The notes under the pieces are model-generated. The model searched no databases. It worked only from the letters and a program-made list of their open reading frames with translations, and had not been told where the DNA came from. Below, piece by piece: positions 33,361-41,860 of a DNA stretch of 64,000 bases. The stretch spans positions 1,984,001 to 2,048,000 of the forward strand of contig NZ_CP094241.1 of NCBI RefSeq assembly GCF_022749495.1, read 5' to 3'. The DNA comes from Neisseria macacae ATCC 33926 (GTDB taxonomy: Bacteria; Pseudomonadota; Gammaproteobacteria; Burkholderiales; Neisseriaceae). The first letter of the stretch is position 1. Each line of letters opens with the position of its first letter. The position numbers and the translations under genes are program-made.

Positions 33361-33449
33361 CGTTGAGTTGCTTGATGCAGCTTGATTTTTCTCCTCTATT
33401 TCTCCTTTGTAGACTTGGCGCATATCCCAAACGATATGCGCATTTTTTT
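33361..33449 (+). ncRNA. Small RNA 1, sibling of the sRNA at 37.6 kb
   Basis: About 89 nt predicted from promoter to terminator. Stem-loop 1 (33363-33385) has 9 pairs, including wobbles, around UUGAU. A C/U-rich single-stranded region follows with two UUUCUCCU-like anti-Shine-Dalgarno motifs. The 32 nt at 33388-33419 are identical to a stretch of the sRNA at 37608-37700. The terminator stem GCGCATATC / GATATGCGC (33418-33441) ends in seven Ts. This architecture matches the Hfq-bound sibling sRNAs of pathogenic Neisseria (called RcoF, NmsR or NgncR_162/163), which block ribosome binding on metabolic mRNAs. The homology is inferred from layout, not from alignment. It lies between trpF and proQ; the rest of 33133-33655 shows no gene. 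Confidence 0.8.
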
Positions 33450-33655
33450 ATCTTGATTTTCCAAGTTTAAAATAAAATCAAATAAAACAAGATATTCCCA
33501 TCTACTTCAATTCTCACGCATACAAAAATCCATCTTTAAAAAACGTATCATCCCCAATAAAAAATCAACAAACGAAAACACGTTTATGAATCCCTACCAA
33601 AGCGGAAATCATGACCGCAAAGCTTATCCCCTCTTTTCCCTCCTCCGTTGATTTG

Positions 33656-33809
33656 ATAGTGGATTAACTTTAAACCAGTACGGCGTTGCCTCGCCTTAGC
33701 TCAAAGAGAACGATTCTCTAAGATGCTGAAGCACCAAGTGAATCGGTTCCGTACTATCTGTACTGTCTGCGGTTTCGTCGCCTTGTCCTGATTTAAATTT
33801 AATCCACTA
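33656..33809. repeat. Full-length Correia element with damaged ends
   Basis: A copy of the long CREE of about 154 bp. The first T of TATAGTGG is replaced (GATAGTGG) and the right end reads CCACTAG, so both terminal bases are mutated. A few internal bases also differ (AGATGCTGAAG, GCGGTTTCG), making this the oldest-looking copy in the window. Confidence 0.9.
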
Positions 33810-33822
33810 GAAATACCGATAA

Positions 33823-33867
33823 AAAAGGTCGTCTGAAACAGAAAATCCGTTTTCAGACGACCTTTTA
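33823..33867 (-). terminator. DUS-pair terminator of proQ
   Basis: AAAAGGTCGTCTGAAA and TTTTCAGACGACCTTTT face each other directly beyond the proQ stop (minus strand). Confidence 0.82.
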
Positions 33868-33880
33868 AAATCATTCGGTA

Positions 33881-34345
33881 TTATTCGGCGTTGTTTTGTG
33901 CCACTTCTTCAGTTTCGGCGGCTGCGCCGACTTGTTCGGCTTCTACCGCCTCAGTTTTCGCTGCCTGTTTGGCCGCTTGGCGCTCGGCTTGTTCTGCCAA
34001 AGCCTGCTGGACAAACGGATGTTGTTGGGCAATGGCTTGTTCTTCCGCGCTGACTTCGCCTTTGAAGCGGTTGTTCAAATCAAAACGTTTTCCACCGCGC
34101 GCCAGGGCTTTGAGATAGCGGGGGCGGCGGCAATGGTTGGCGAGAACACGGGCGATCAGTGCAGGATCGTATTGGGGCAGCGCGGCAACAAGGTCTTGGT
34201 CGATGCCGACGGCCAGCGGTTTGAATCGTTTGAAGACGTCGTATTTGCCGTAGATGTGGTCGGCAATCATGTCGGTCTGTTTTTTCTTGCTCATGGTTTG
34301 GACGGCGGATTTCAAAGCTGCGCCCAAAGCGGTTTCTTGTGTCAT
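33881..34345 (-). CDS. proQ: ProQ/FinO-family RNA chaperone
   Basis: A 154-residue RNA-binding protein. The FinO/ProQ domain covers about residues 1-115 (ALGAALKSAVQTMSKKKQ, DPALIARVLANHCRRPRYL, KGGKRFDLN-like GGKRFDLNNRFKG). The C-terminal tail is Ala/Glu-rich and poorly structured. It resembles the minimal ProQ of N. meningitidis, which binds sRNAs and mRNA 3' ends at stem-loops. It is encoded about 430 bp from an sRNA gene in this window, though linkage need not mean a functional link. Confidence 0.92.
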   Translation of the reverse strand: MTQETALGAALKSAVQTMSKKKQTDMIADHIYGKYDVFKRFKPLAVGIDQDLVAALPQYDPALIARVLANHCRRPRYLKALARGGKRFDLNNRFKGEVSAEEQAIAQQHPFVQQALAEQAERQAAKQAAKTEAVEAEQVGAAAETEEVAQNNAE

Positions 34346-34509
34346 GTCGTTTGTATTCCTCTAAAATAAAGCCGTGCGTTTCGCTATGGCACGGTAATGG
34401 CGGTATTTTAGTATAAAGCCTGTGTTTTGGCTAAGTTTTTTTGCGAATGTTCGATTGTAAATGTTTATGTTGCGGACGGGCCGGCACACTTATCTCAATA
34501 GGCGTTGAG

Positions 34510-34564
34510 AAAGGTCGTCTGAAAATGTTCGGCACAATCCGCCATGTTTGTTTTCAGACGACCT
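34510..34564 (-). terminator. DUS-pair terminator of aroC
   Basis: Facing DUS copies AAAGGTCGTCTGAAAA and TTTTCAGACGACCT, separated by about 25 bp, lie beyond the aroC stop. Confidence 0.7.
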
Positions 34565-34582
34565 CTTTAGATTTTATCTTCA

Positions 34583-35674
34583 CTACTTGGTAATGTCTGG
34601 CGTATCGACAACTACGTCGGCATTTTGCGCGCGATGGCGCAGGGCGTGGTCAATGAGGACCAGTGCGAGCATGGCTTCGGCGATGGGGGCGGCGCGCAGG
34701 CCGACGCAGGGGTCGTGTCTACCGTGGGTGGCGAGTTCGACAGGGTTGCCGTTGATGTCGATGCTGCGGCGCGGAGTGGCGATGGAGCTGGTGGGTTTGA
34801 TGGCGATGTTGACGTGGATGTCTTGCCCGGTGCTGATGCCGCCGAGGATTCCGCCTGAGTGGTTAGACAGGAAGCCTTGCGGGGTGAGTTCGTCGCCGTG
34901 TTCGCTGCCGCGCTGGATGACGCTGCCGAAACCTGCGCCGATTTCCACGCCTTTAACGGCGTTGATGCCCATCATGGCGTAGGCGATTTCGGCATCGAGG
35001 CGGTCGAAAACGGGTTCGCCCAAGCTCACGGGGACGTTGGCCGCTTCGATATGCAGTTTCGCGCCGACGGAATCCAACGATTTGCGCACGCTGTCCATAT
35101 AGTTTTCCAGCTCGGCAATTTGGCTTTGGTTGGCGGCGAAGAAGGGGTTTTGGGAGATGTGTTCGTAGCCTTCAAACTGAATTTCTTTTTCGCCGACTTG
35201 GGTGACGTAGGCGGTGATTTCTGTGCCGAATTTTTCTTTCAGCCATTTTTTGGCAACGGCTCCGGCGGCAACGCGAGCGGCGGTTTCGCGGGCGGAGCTT
35301 CTGCCGCCGCCGCGGTAGTCGCGCGTGCCGTATTTGTGCCAATAGGTATAGTCGGCGTGGCCGGGACGGAAGCTGGTGGCGATATTGCCGTAGTCTTTAC
35401 TGCGTTGGTCGGTATTGCGGATTAAGAGGGCGATGGGGGTGCCGGTGGTTTTGCCTTCGAAGACGCCGGAGAGAATTTCGACTTGGTCGGCTTCGCGGCG
35501 TTGGGTAACGTGGCGGCTGGTGCCGGGTTTGCGCCGGTCGAGATCGGCTTGGATGTCTGATTCGGCCAATGCCAGTCCGGGCGGGCAGCCGTCGATGATG
35601 CAGCCCAAACCTGCGCCGTGGCTTTCGCCGAAGGTGGTAACGGTGAAGAGTTGTCCGAAAGTGTTGCCTGCCAT
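34583..35674 (-). CDS. aroC: Chorismate synthase
   Basis: Last common step of aromatic synthesis: FMN-dependent 1,4-elimination of EPSP to chorismate. Signatures are GESHGAGLGCIIDGCPPG, FRPGHADYTYWHKYG, RGGGRSSARETAARVAAGA and the C-terminal RHDPCVGLRAAPIAEAM. Its 363 residues match the family. It is upstream of proQ on the same strand, an order I believe is shared by other Neisseria. Confidence 0.98.
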   Translation of the reverse strand: MAGNTFGQLFTVTTFGESHGAGLGCIIDGCPPGLALAESDIQADLDRRKPGTSRHVTQRREADQVEILSGVFEGKTTGTPIALLIRNTDQRSKDYGNIATSFRPGHADYTYWHKYGTRDYRGGGRSSARETAARVAAGAVAKKWLKEKFGTEITAYVTQVGEKEIQFEGYEHISQNPFFAANQSQIAELENYMDSVRKSLDSVGAKLHIEAANVPVSLGEPVFDRLDAEIAYAMMGINAVKGVEIGAGFGSVIQRGSEHGDELTPQGFLSNHSGGILGGISTGQDIHVNIAIKPTSSIATPRRSIDINGNPVELATHGRHDPCVGLRAAPIAEAMLALVLIDHALRHRAQNADVVVDTPDITK

Positions 35675-35777
35675 GTTTCCCTCTATCGGTCATATGCTGA
35701 AAGATGACGGATTTTAGCATACAAAGGTCGTCTGAAACGCTTTCGGCGGGCGAATCCTGCCTTTGACACGCCTTCTG

Positions 35778-36548
35778 TTATCGAATCAAATCCCAAGCGA
35801 ATTTGCCTATGGTTAAGCACAGCAACACCATAAATCCATAACGTAGAAACTGGGTGCCGCCGCGTATCGCCAATTTCGCGCCGACCATGCCGCCGCACAA
35901 ATTCGCCAGCGCAAGCGGGATTGCCCACGCCCAAACGACGTGCCCTTGCGGGATAAAAAATGTCAGCGCGGCGAGATTGGTGGTCGAGTTGATGACTTTA
36001 CCCGATGCGTTTGCCGTCAAAAAATCGTAGCCGTAAAAACGGACGAACACGAAAGCCAAAAGGCTGCCCGTCCCCGGCCCGAAAATCCCGTCGTAAAAGC
36101 CGATTAATGCGCCGAAAAACAAGCCCCACAAGGTTTCGCGGCGCGTCAGCTTTTCAGTGCGCACCGTTTGTCCCAAATCTTTTTTGATAAAGGTATAAAC
36201 ACACATGGCAATCATGATGACCAGCATCGCCGGTTTCATATATTGCACGGGGAAAAAGACCACGGCTTTCGCGCCCAGATAGGAAGCGGCAAACGCCAGC
36301 ACGGCGGCAGGCAGCAGCATTTTCCACGGTACGGGGATTCTGCGCAGATATTGCCCCGTGGCAGTAACCGTCCCGCAGCAGGAGGCAAACTTATTCACGC
36401 CCATCACCGAAGCAACAGGTGTGGAAGTTGGCAGCAAGTTAAACAGCCCGGGTATTTGCAACAACCCGCCGCCGCCGACCGCCGCGTCCATCAGTCCGGC
36501 GCAAAATCCGGTGAGCAGTAAGAGGTAGAAAAAGGAATCTACGGGCAT
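35778..36548 (-). CDS. TauE/SafE-family (TSUP) membrane exporter
   Basis: 256 residues with about eight membrane helices and two short repeats, the mark of the TSUP/DUF81 family that exports sulfite, sulfoacetate or related organosulfur anions. Typical motifs are GGGGLLQIPGLF and GFYDGIFGPGTGSLLAF. A further in-frame start lies 90 bp upstream (36638), but the ATG at 36548 has GGGAGGG just before it and gives the normal N-terminus MPVDSFFYLLLL. The substrate is not shown by the sequence. It is next to aroC with about 100 bp between. Confidence 0.88.
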   Translation of the reverse strand: MPVDSFFYLLLLTGFCAGLMDAAVGGGGLLQIPGLFNLLPTSTPVASVMGVNKFASCCGTVTATGQYLRRIPVPWKMLLPAAVLAFAASYLGAKAVVFFPVQYMKPAMLVIMIAMCVYTFIKKDLGQTVRTEKLTRRETLWGLFFGALIGFYDGIFGPGTGSLLAFVFVRFYGYDFLTANASGKVINSTTNLAALTFFIPQGHVVWAWAIPLALANLCGGMVGAKLAIRGGTQFLRYGFMVLLCLTIGKFAWDLIR

Positions 36549-36973
36549 AGTCCCTCCCTTGAAAAAAGCTGCCTTATCGGTGTCGAGCGATTGCGGCGGA
36601 ATGCTATTTGAAACAGGCGGTATTTTAACTGAAACCAACCTGCGCCGTATTGCCGCCCATCCCGTTTCAGACGACCTTTTCTTTTAGATTCAGTGACTCA
36701 CATTGCGGAAGAGGCGTTCCTCCATTAGAATCCGCCCTTCCTTGTTTTCCCCTGCCCATAAGGCACAACTACGGACAAAACCGTTTTCAGACGACCTGTT
36801 TGACCCGATACCGCAAAAGCGCAATACCATTGACCACTGACTGACTTTCTTTTCAGTCGCTTTAAAGATATAGTGGGTCAACTTAAAACAAGGGCGGCTT
36901 TGCGCTGCCCTGCCCTGCGTTTTATCCATCTGCCTAAACGATATGTTTCAGCTCAGTTGAAAGAAACTCCGCG
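36549..36973. other. Intergenic region before lrp
   Basis: About 425 bp with no convincing gene. It contains two single DUS copies in reverse (about 36664 and 36785). A fragment at 36872-36885 (ATATAGTGGGTCAA) looks like a decayed CREE end. The promoters of the exporter and of lrp must lie here. Confidence 0.4.
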
Positions 36974-37438
36974 ATGAAAGAATTAGACAAAACCGACCTG
37001 AAAATCCTGAAAATCCTTCAGCAAAATGCCCGCACACCCATGACGGAGTTGGCAGAAAAAGTCGGATTATCCACCACTCCGGTTACCGAACGCGTCCGCC
37101 GCCTTGAGCGCGATAATTTCATTACCGGCTATCATGCCCGCCTCAACCCGCACCAACTCGGGCAAAGCCTGCTGGTCTTTGTCGAGCTGAAGCTGCGTTC
37201 CAAATCGGGCAATATTTTTGAAGATTTCCGTCGTGAAATCATGCGGATTCCGCAAATTTTGGAATGCCACCTCGTATCCGGCGAATACGATTATCTGATT
37301 AAAGTCCGCCTGCCCAATATGGCGGCTTATCGGGATATGTTGGGCAATATCCTGCTGCACCTGCCTGCGGCAGCAGAAAGCCGCAGCTATGTCGTCATGG
37401 AAGAGGTCAAAGAAACGGCAGTGTTAGATTTAGAGTGA
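36974..37438 (+). CDS. lrp: Lrp/AsnC-family transcriptional regulator
   Basis: 154 residues: an N-terminal helix-turn-helix (LDKTDLKILKILQQNARTP, LAEKVGLSTTPVTERVRRLE) and a C-terminal RAM/ACT-like ligand-binding domain (VFVELKLRSKSG, ECHLVSGEYDYLIKVRLPNM). It matches leucine-responsive regulators in length and in the YDYLIKV motif. The gene is isolated and followed by a DUS terminator and, on the other strand, by a small RNA gene. In pathogenic Neisseria the RcoF/NmsR sibling sRNAs are reported next to an Lrp-type gene, which supports both calls. Confidence 0.93.
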   Translation: MKELDKTDLKILKILQQNARTPMTELAEKVGLSTTPVTERVRRLERDNFITGYHARLNPHQLGQSLLVFVELKLRSKSGNIFEDFRREIMRIPQILECHLVSGEYDYLIKVRLPNMAAYRDMLGNILLHLPAAAESRSYVVMEEVKETAVLDLE

Positions 37439-37450
37439 TTTAACTACATT

Positions 37451-37496
37451 AAAAAAGGTCGTCTGAAAGTTTATAACGTTCAGACGACCTTTTTTC
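37451..37496 (+). terminator. DUS-pair terminator of lrp
   Basis: AAAAAAGGTCGTCTGAA and TTCAGACGACCTTTTTT form a hairpin with an 8 to 12 nt loop and a T run, 12 bp after the stop codon. Confidence 0.85.
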
Positions 37497-37607
37497 AAAA
37501 TACCTTTTATACCCACGATAGAAACACTATCAACCAAGATGCTTTGACAGTTTCAAACCCATCCCTTCCCCATCAAGCCCAAGCATTTCCCTACCAAACC
37601 CACAAAC

Positions 37608-37700
37608 AAAAAAAATGCACACATTCAATTGAATGTGTGCCAAGTCTACAAAGGAGAAATAGAGGAGAAACTATTAACTGACTACTCGAACCAGCTAACG
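37608..37700 (-). ncRNA. Small RNA 2, RcoF/NmsR-like, downstream of lrp
   Basis: About 93 nt on the minus strand. The promoter is TTGCCT, 17 nt, GATAAT (-10 at 37712-37707). Stem-loop 1 begins 8 nt after the -10 (UUAGCUG / CAGUUAA arms). The single-stranded core contains the 32 nt shared with sRNA 1 (here 37639-37670), with two UUUCUCCU-type motifs. The terminator is a perfect palindrome (37617-37640) followed by eight Ts. Neighbouring lrp is on the opposite strand. The remaining parts of 37497-37935 show no gene. Known relatives in meningococci and gonococci repress TCA-cycle, propionate and amino-acid uptake genes; extension to this copy is inference. Confidence 0.82.
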
Positions 37701-37935
37701 AATCGGATTATCCATGAAAATAAAATTTTAGGCAAGTATTTTTCTTGTAAAGTTTCTAAATTAATTCATTGTAATATTTAAGCTGTAACTCTATTTCATT
37801 AATCTTAGTACGCCACATCCAAATAAAAGTCACCCGCTGCAAACCGAATACCAAACCGACATCAGCAGCTTCCAAGCCTGCCCGCCGAATCAATGTTAAA
37901 ATACGCACCTCTTTCATTCACGAGCAAAACACATC

Positions 37936-38646
37936 ATGACCGCCGCCATCGAACACGTCCAAGCCGCCGCCTTTGATTTGGACGGCACACTATGCGATTC
38001 CGTCCCCGACCTTGCCGCCGCAGCCGAAGCCATGCGCGAATATCTCGGCATGGAGCCGCTGCCCGCCAAAACAGTAGAAAGCTACGTCGGCGATGGCATC
38101 GGCAAACTCGTCCACCGCGTCATCACCAACGACCGCGACCAAGAAGCCGCGCCCGATTTATGGGAAAAAGGTTTCGTGTTCTACATGAAATACTACCGCG
38201 ACCACTTGAGCGACTTCACCCGCCCCTACCCCGAAACCGAAGCCGGGCTGGCATTGCTCAAATCACTGGGCATCCCGCTGGTGGTCATCACCAACAAAAA
38301 CGAAATCCTCGCCGTCGAACTCTTAAAACAGCTCGGACTCGCTGACTACTTCAGCCTGATTCTCGGCGGCGACAGCCTGCCCGAAAAGAAACCTAGCCCG
38401 CTGCCGTTACAACACGCCGCCGAAGTCTTGGGTATTGATCCCGCCAACATGATCATGGTCGGCGACTCCCGCAACGACATCATCGCCGCCAAAGCCGCAG
38501 GCTGCCTCAGCGTCGGCGTCACCTTCGGCTACGGCGACATGACTTTATTGTCGCAAGACAAGGCGACCAAGCCCGATTGGATTATCGGTTCGCTGCCCGA
38601 AATCTACGAAAACCTGCGACCGAAAAAAGCAGAAGACGACGAGTAA
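37936..38646 (+). CDS. gph: Phosphoglycolate phosphatase
   Basis: 236-residue HAD hydrolase that removes 2-phosphoglycolate, a product of oxidative DNA damage repair. The catalytic nucleophile Asp is in AFDLDGTLCDS, motif II is VVITNKN, motif III Lys lies in PEKKPSPLPL, and motif IV is MVGDSRNDIIAA. The helical cap includes SYVGDGIGKLVHRV, the usual Gph signature. Start and length are normal. Confidence 0.94.
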   Translation: MTAAIEHVQAAAFDLDGTLCDSVPDLAAAAEAMREYLGMEPLPAKTVESYVGDGIGKLVHRVITNDRDQEAAPDLWEKGFVFYMKYYRDHLSDFTRPYPETEAGLALLKSLGIPLVVITNKNEILAVELLKQLGLADYFSLILGGDSLPEKKPSPLPLQHAAEVLGIDPANMIMVGDSRNDIIAAKAAGCLSVGVTFGYGDMTLLSQDKATKPDWIIGSLPEIYENLRPKKAEDDE

Positions 38647-38845
38647 TCAGTATCCTTGTTTTCAGACAACCTTTATTTCCACTTCAAAGGTCGTCTGAAA
38701 ATAGAGCCGTGGAAATAAAAAGATTCGTCATTATCGAACAAAGAGAATGACGGAATGAAAGTTGCTTATCTCTCCTCTATCCTACGACACACAAGTCAGA
38801 TTCAAGAATCTGACCTACGAATCGACCTTTTCAGACGACCTCTGC

Positions 38846-39316
38846 ATGAAACCCCAAAAATCCCTGCGCGCCCGCGCGATGGACATTCTTTCCCGACAGG
38901 AAATCAGCCGCGTCGGACTTAAGCGCAAGCTCGCCCCGTATGCCGAAAGCGAAGAAGAATTGGAAAACGTGTTGGATGAATTTGCCGGACGCAACTGGCA
39001 ATCCGACCAACGCTACGCCGAAGCCTACATCCACAGCAAAAGCCGCCAACACGGTTCCCTGCGTCTGAAACAGGCATTGGCGCAGCAAGGCATAGACGAA
39101 ACCGTCAGCCGCGAATTCATGCCCGACAAAGCGAGCGAACTGCAAACCGCAGTCGCCGTGCTGCGCAAAAAATTCAAACAGCCTGCCGCCGATTTGAAAG
39201 ACAAGCAAAAACAAGCGCGGTTTCTCGCCTATCGCGGCTTCGATATGGACACCATCCACGCCGCGCTCAAAAGCAGTTGGGACGGAGACGATGTTTTTGA
39301 ATACGGAGAAAATTAA
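38846..39316 (+). CDS. recX: Regulatory protein RecX
   Basis: 156-residue modulator of RecA. Three-helix repeats are visible: ARAMDILSRQEISRVGLKRKL, LDEFAGRNWQSDQRYAEAYI and KDKQKQARFLAYRGFDMDTI. The ATG at 38846 gives the normal start MKPQKSLRARAMDIL; an earlier in-frame ATG at 38762 would translate a DUS. A reverse DUS ends about 5 bp before the start, so no normal Shine-Dalgarno is present. In gonococci RecX affects RecA-dependent pilin variation and transformation. It is far from recA here. Confidence 0.93.
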   Translation: MKPQKSLRARAMDILSRQEISRVGLKRKLAPYAESEEELENVLDEFAGRNWQSDQRYAEAYIHSKSRQHGSLRLKQALAQQGIDETVSREFMPDKASELQTAVAVLRKKFKQPAADLKDKQKQARFLAYRGFDMDTIHAALKSSWDGDDVFEYGEN

Positions 39317-39390
39317 ACCGCCCTGCTTGAATCTTCCTGTCCATCGGCGTACCCTTACGCTTTTGCCACCCATTCACAACAGAGATGACC

Positions 39391-39552
39391 ATGTCCGAAG
39401 AACAACGCAACGCCCCTAATCCGCTTTTGGAAGACGAACGCAAAAACCCTGTTTACCGACTCGGTCGGGCTGTCGCCGGATTCATGGTTATCGTATGGGC
39501 GGGCGTATTGATTTTGGTGTTTTATTTAGTATTCCGTTTTTGGTTAAACTAA
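39391..39552 (+). CDS. Small single-pass membrane protein
   Basis: A 53-residue protein. The polar N-terminus (MSEEQRNAPNPLLEDERKN) is followed by one hydrophobic helix (about residues 30-50, FMVIVWAGVLILVFYLVF) and the end FWLN. The reading frame has good codon usage and a clear stop, and lies about 75 bp after recX on the same strand. It looks like one of the short conserved membrane peptides of Neisseria. No function is known to me. Confidence 0.6.
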   Translation: MSEEQRNAPNPLLEDERKNPVYRLGRAVAGFMVIVWAGVLILVFYLVFRFWLN

Positions 39553-39601
39553 ATTTCTCGCACGCCCTCCATCCCATTTTCTACAACCGTTTGCACTTTG
39601 C

Positions 39602-39648
39602 AAAAAGGTCGTCTGAAAAATCAAATATCGATTTTTCAGACGACCTTC
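39602..39648. terminator. Bidirectional DUS-pair terminator
   Basis: AAAAAGGTCGTCTGAAAAAT pairs with the complementary arm around a short loop, between the small membrane protein and the convergent DUF4112 gene. Confidence 0.82.
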
Positions 39649-39746
39649 TCCAATTTATCAAAACACATTTGAGTTCAGGTCAGGCAACACCATACCGGTT
39701 GAAAGCCGTTCACGATAAATTATCTATCCGCTCAAATCACAGGCAT

Positions 39747-40352
39747 TCAAAACCAACCGGCAACAGCATGAAACAGATAAGTCATACCGCTCCACGCCCA
39801 TTTGCTTACTGCAACCGTTATCCAGCCCATCAACACCAGCACAATCAAACCGAAAAAATCAGGTATATGCAGATAAAACCAAGCCGCAACAGGTTTGCGC
39901 CAAAAATCTGATTGCTGCTGTTTCTTCTCCAAAGCCGCGTGCATAAACGGTCGCTCCAAATGCAGATCACAATCCACACCATACTCGCTGCGCACATACT
40001 CATTGATGACTTTCAAAGTACGGCGGCTCGGCTGCAAGAAAATATCGATAAGCGTACCGACGACAGGAATCATGCCGAGCACCATATCGGCAAAAGCAAG
40101 ATATACGGCAGGACGCATTTTATGATCCGGCACACCCAACTCCCGCCCCATGCGAAAAGCCTTCATCGTCAAAAAAAGCCCGGCAATATCCCCGACAAAA
40201 GGAATCAGCGACAATATGGCATCAATGCCGATTCCTTGTTTGGTAAAAGGAATGCAAAACAAACTATCCATAGTATTGGCATATTTAGCCAACTCACGCT
40301 CACGTCGGATGATTTCCTGACGCTCATAAGGTATAGGTGTGTGCTTCATCAT
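39747..40352 (-). CDS. DUF4112 membrane protein
   Basis: About 201 residues. Its central part (LAKYANTMDSLFCIPFTKQGIGIDAILSLIPFVGD, then MVLGMIPVVGTLIDIFL) is the DUF4112 signature, with two re-entrant hydrophobic segments containing PFVGD and PVVGT. A C-terminal hydrophobic segment (FFGLIVLVLMGWITVAV) makes it an integral membrane protein. The frame is open to a TTG at 40376, but I take the double ATG (40352/40349); no clear ribosome-binding site decides it. It follows the T6SS lipoprotein tract on the same strand. The function is unknown. Confidence 0.75.
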   Translation of the reverse strand: MMKHTPIPYERQEIIRRERELAKYANTMDSLFCIPFTKQGIGIDAILSLIPFVGDIAGLFLTMKAFRMGRELGVPDHKMRPAVYLAFADMVLGMIPVVGTLIDIFLQPSRRTLKVINEYVRSEYGVDCDLHLERPFMHAALEKKQQQSDFWRKPVAAWFYLHIPDFFGLIVLVLMGWITVAVSKWAWSGMTYLFHAVAGWF

Positions 40353-40455
40353 GTTTTTATTGTAGTGGTTTAACAAAATTTAGAGCGGTATAACGTCATA
40401 GCCGTTTACGGTCATTCTCTATAAAAGCCAATTACAGTATGGCCGTTTGTGACGC

Positions 40456-40520
40456 AAGGTCGTCTGAAAAGCATTTGAGTATTTTTCATTTCATCAAAGT
40501 AGCGCTTTCAGACGACCTTT
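40456..40520 (-). terminator. DUS-pair terminator of the lipoprotein tract
   Basis: AAGGTCGTCTGAAAAGC and GCTTTCAGACGACCTT lie about 35 bp beyond the last of the three lipoprotein genes, with a loop of about 30 nt. Confidence 0.6.
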
Positions 40521-40558
40521 GAACGCGGTCAAACTACTTTTAACACGCCTTGGTTTCT

Positions 40559-41689
40559 TTACTTCGGCAGCCCTGTATTCGGATCCAATCCCGCCTGCTG
40601 TGCCAATCTGCGCACCAGTTCATCGGATGGTTTTGCCGGAGCAGGACCTTCTTCAAAACGTTGGATGGCAATTTTACCGTCCCAGCTCGGCAGTTTTGCC
40701 GGAGGCAGCGGGACAATTTCGTCTAGATCGTGAACGTTGAGCTCGGGTTTAAGATGTGCTCGGCGGGTTAGATAGTCGGAAATGATTCCATATCGGCGCG
40801 AACGCTCTTTGTCCTCTGTAATTCCCCATTGTTTATGGCGGCTATTAGGGTTTTGACTATAGAACACTTTTCCTGCTATATGCGCAGACGTATCATCGCC
40901 AGCCTTAACTCCTTGATGAGTATAAATTAACGCCAGTTTGTAATTTTTCTCACTACTTTCTGTAACACTTGCCATTAATGCGGCTTCTGCATCTGGATAT
41001 ATTTGATTGATAGCACAAACTCGCATTTTATCTGTTACTTTTAACCTAACAGAATGACTTGAATCATCCTGTATCTTCATTAACAGCTCACCTACCTCAT
41101 ATTGCGCCTTGGCATTCCCCAAATCCGCAGCTTTACGCAGATAAATAATCGAATCGTCTGCACCATGTTTGGGGCCGTAACCGACATCAATATAAAGCGA
41201 CCACCAATAATGCGCGCTGGCAGGCAGGATTTTCATCAGCTTTTCGTTCCAGTAAATACCTTCGCCACGACGTTCGCGGGTTTCGATATTGATGTCTTTA
41301 CTTTTCAGCAAGATTTCCTGCAAAGTCAGGTTTGCCTGCCAATGTCCGTTAGCGGCGGCAATACGGTAATACGGCAGATAACGGTCAAGTACGCCCGGTT
41401 TGGGCAGCCAGCGGTTTTTAAAATCGTGGTAGAGGGCGTAGCGGTATAGTTGATCTGCTTCCTGTGGCAAAGAAGGAAACTGTTCTTTAACACAAGTAAA
41501 TTCTAAGTTCTTGAGTTTGGAACGCTTATAAGAAGATGAACCCAAAACTTGCTTGCCCACGTCTGTTTGGGGATTTCTGACAATATCCATCGCAGACCTT
41601 GCCAGTTCCCTACCGACATCGCATGCAGTAAGCAACGGCATACTCACCAACATAGTAGATAAAAGTGACGATATATGTTTGTTCTTCAT
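40559..41689 (-). CDS. Sel1-like lipoprotein, putative Tle5 immunity (copy 1)
   Basis: 376 residues. Lipobox LTAC with Cys23, so a lipid-anchored periplasmic protein. The body has Sel1/TPR-like repeats: LDRYLPYYRIAAANGHWQANLTLQEIL, a YLRKAADLGNAKAQYEVGELL unit and a third around the variable region. It is farthest from the effector. Its N-terminal about 215 residues and last about 60 are nearly identical to copy 2, while the middle differs. An upstream in-frame start reads through the spacer; the ATG at 41689 starts the signal peptide. Pseudomonas PldB-type effectors are likewise followed by three Sel1-like immunity lipoproteins, the basis for this call. Confidence 0.75.
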   Translation of the reverse strand: MKNKHISSLLSTMLVSMPLLTACDVGRELARSAMDIVRNPQTDVGKQVLGSSSYKRSKLKNLEFTCVKEQFPSLPQEADQLYRYALYHDFKNRWLPKPGVLDRYLPYYRIAAANGHWQANLTLQEILLKSKDINIETRERRGEGIYWNEKLMKILPASAHYWWSLYIDVGYGPKHGADDSIIYLRKAADLGNAKAQYEVGELLMKIQDDSSHSVRLKVTDKMRVCAINQIYPDAEAALMASVTESSEKNYKLALIYTHQGVKAGDDTSAHIAGKVFYSQNPNSRHKQWGITEDKERSRRYGIISDYLTRRAHLKPELNVHDLDEIVPLPPAKLPSWDGKIAIQRFEEGPAPAKPSDELVRRLAQQAGLDPNTGLPK

Positions 41690-41757
41690 TGTTTTTTTTA
41701 TTGAAATAGCGTGTGTTTGGTTCAAATCATATGGGAGACAATTCCAACGTTGGTATT

Positions 41758-41827
41758 CAAAGGTTGTCTGAAAGTACAGTTTCAATAAGTTTGAAACTCA
41801 ACTATTGAAAACCATGTTTCAGACGAC
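41758..41827. repeat. DUS pair with one mutated arm
   Basis: AAAGGTTGTCTGAAAG (C to T change in the DUS core) faces a perfect TTTCAGACGACCTT in the spacer between copies 1 and 2. The matching spacer at 43058 has the intact arm. Confidence 0.65.
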
Positions 41828-41860
41828 CTTCAGGCTTTATCCTCTGTCAGCCTCTTTTAT

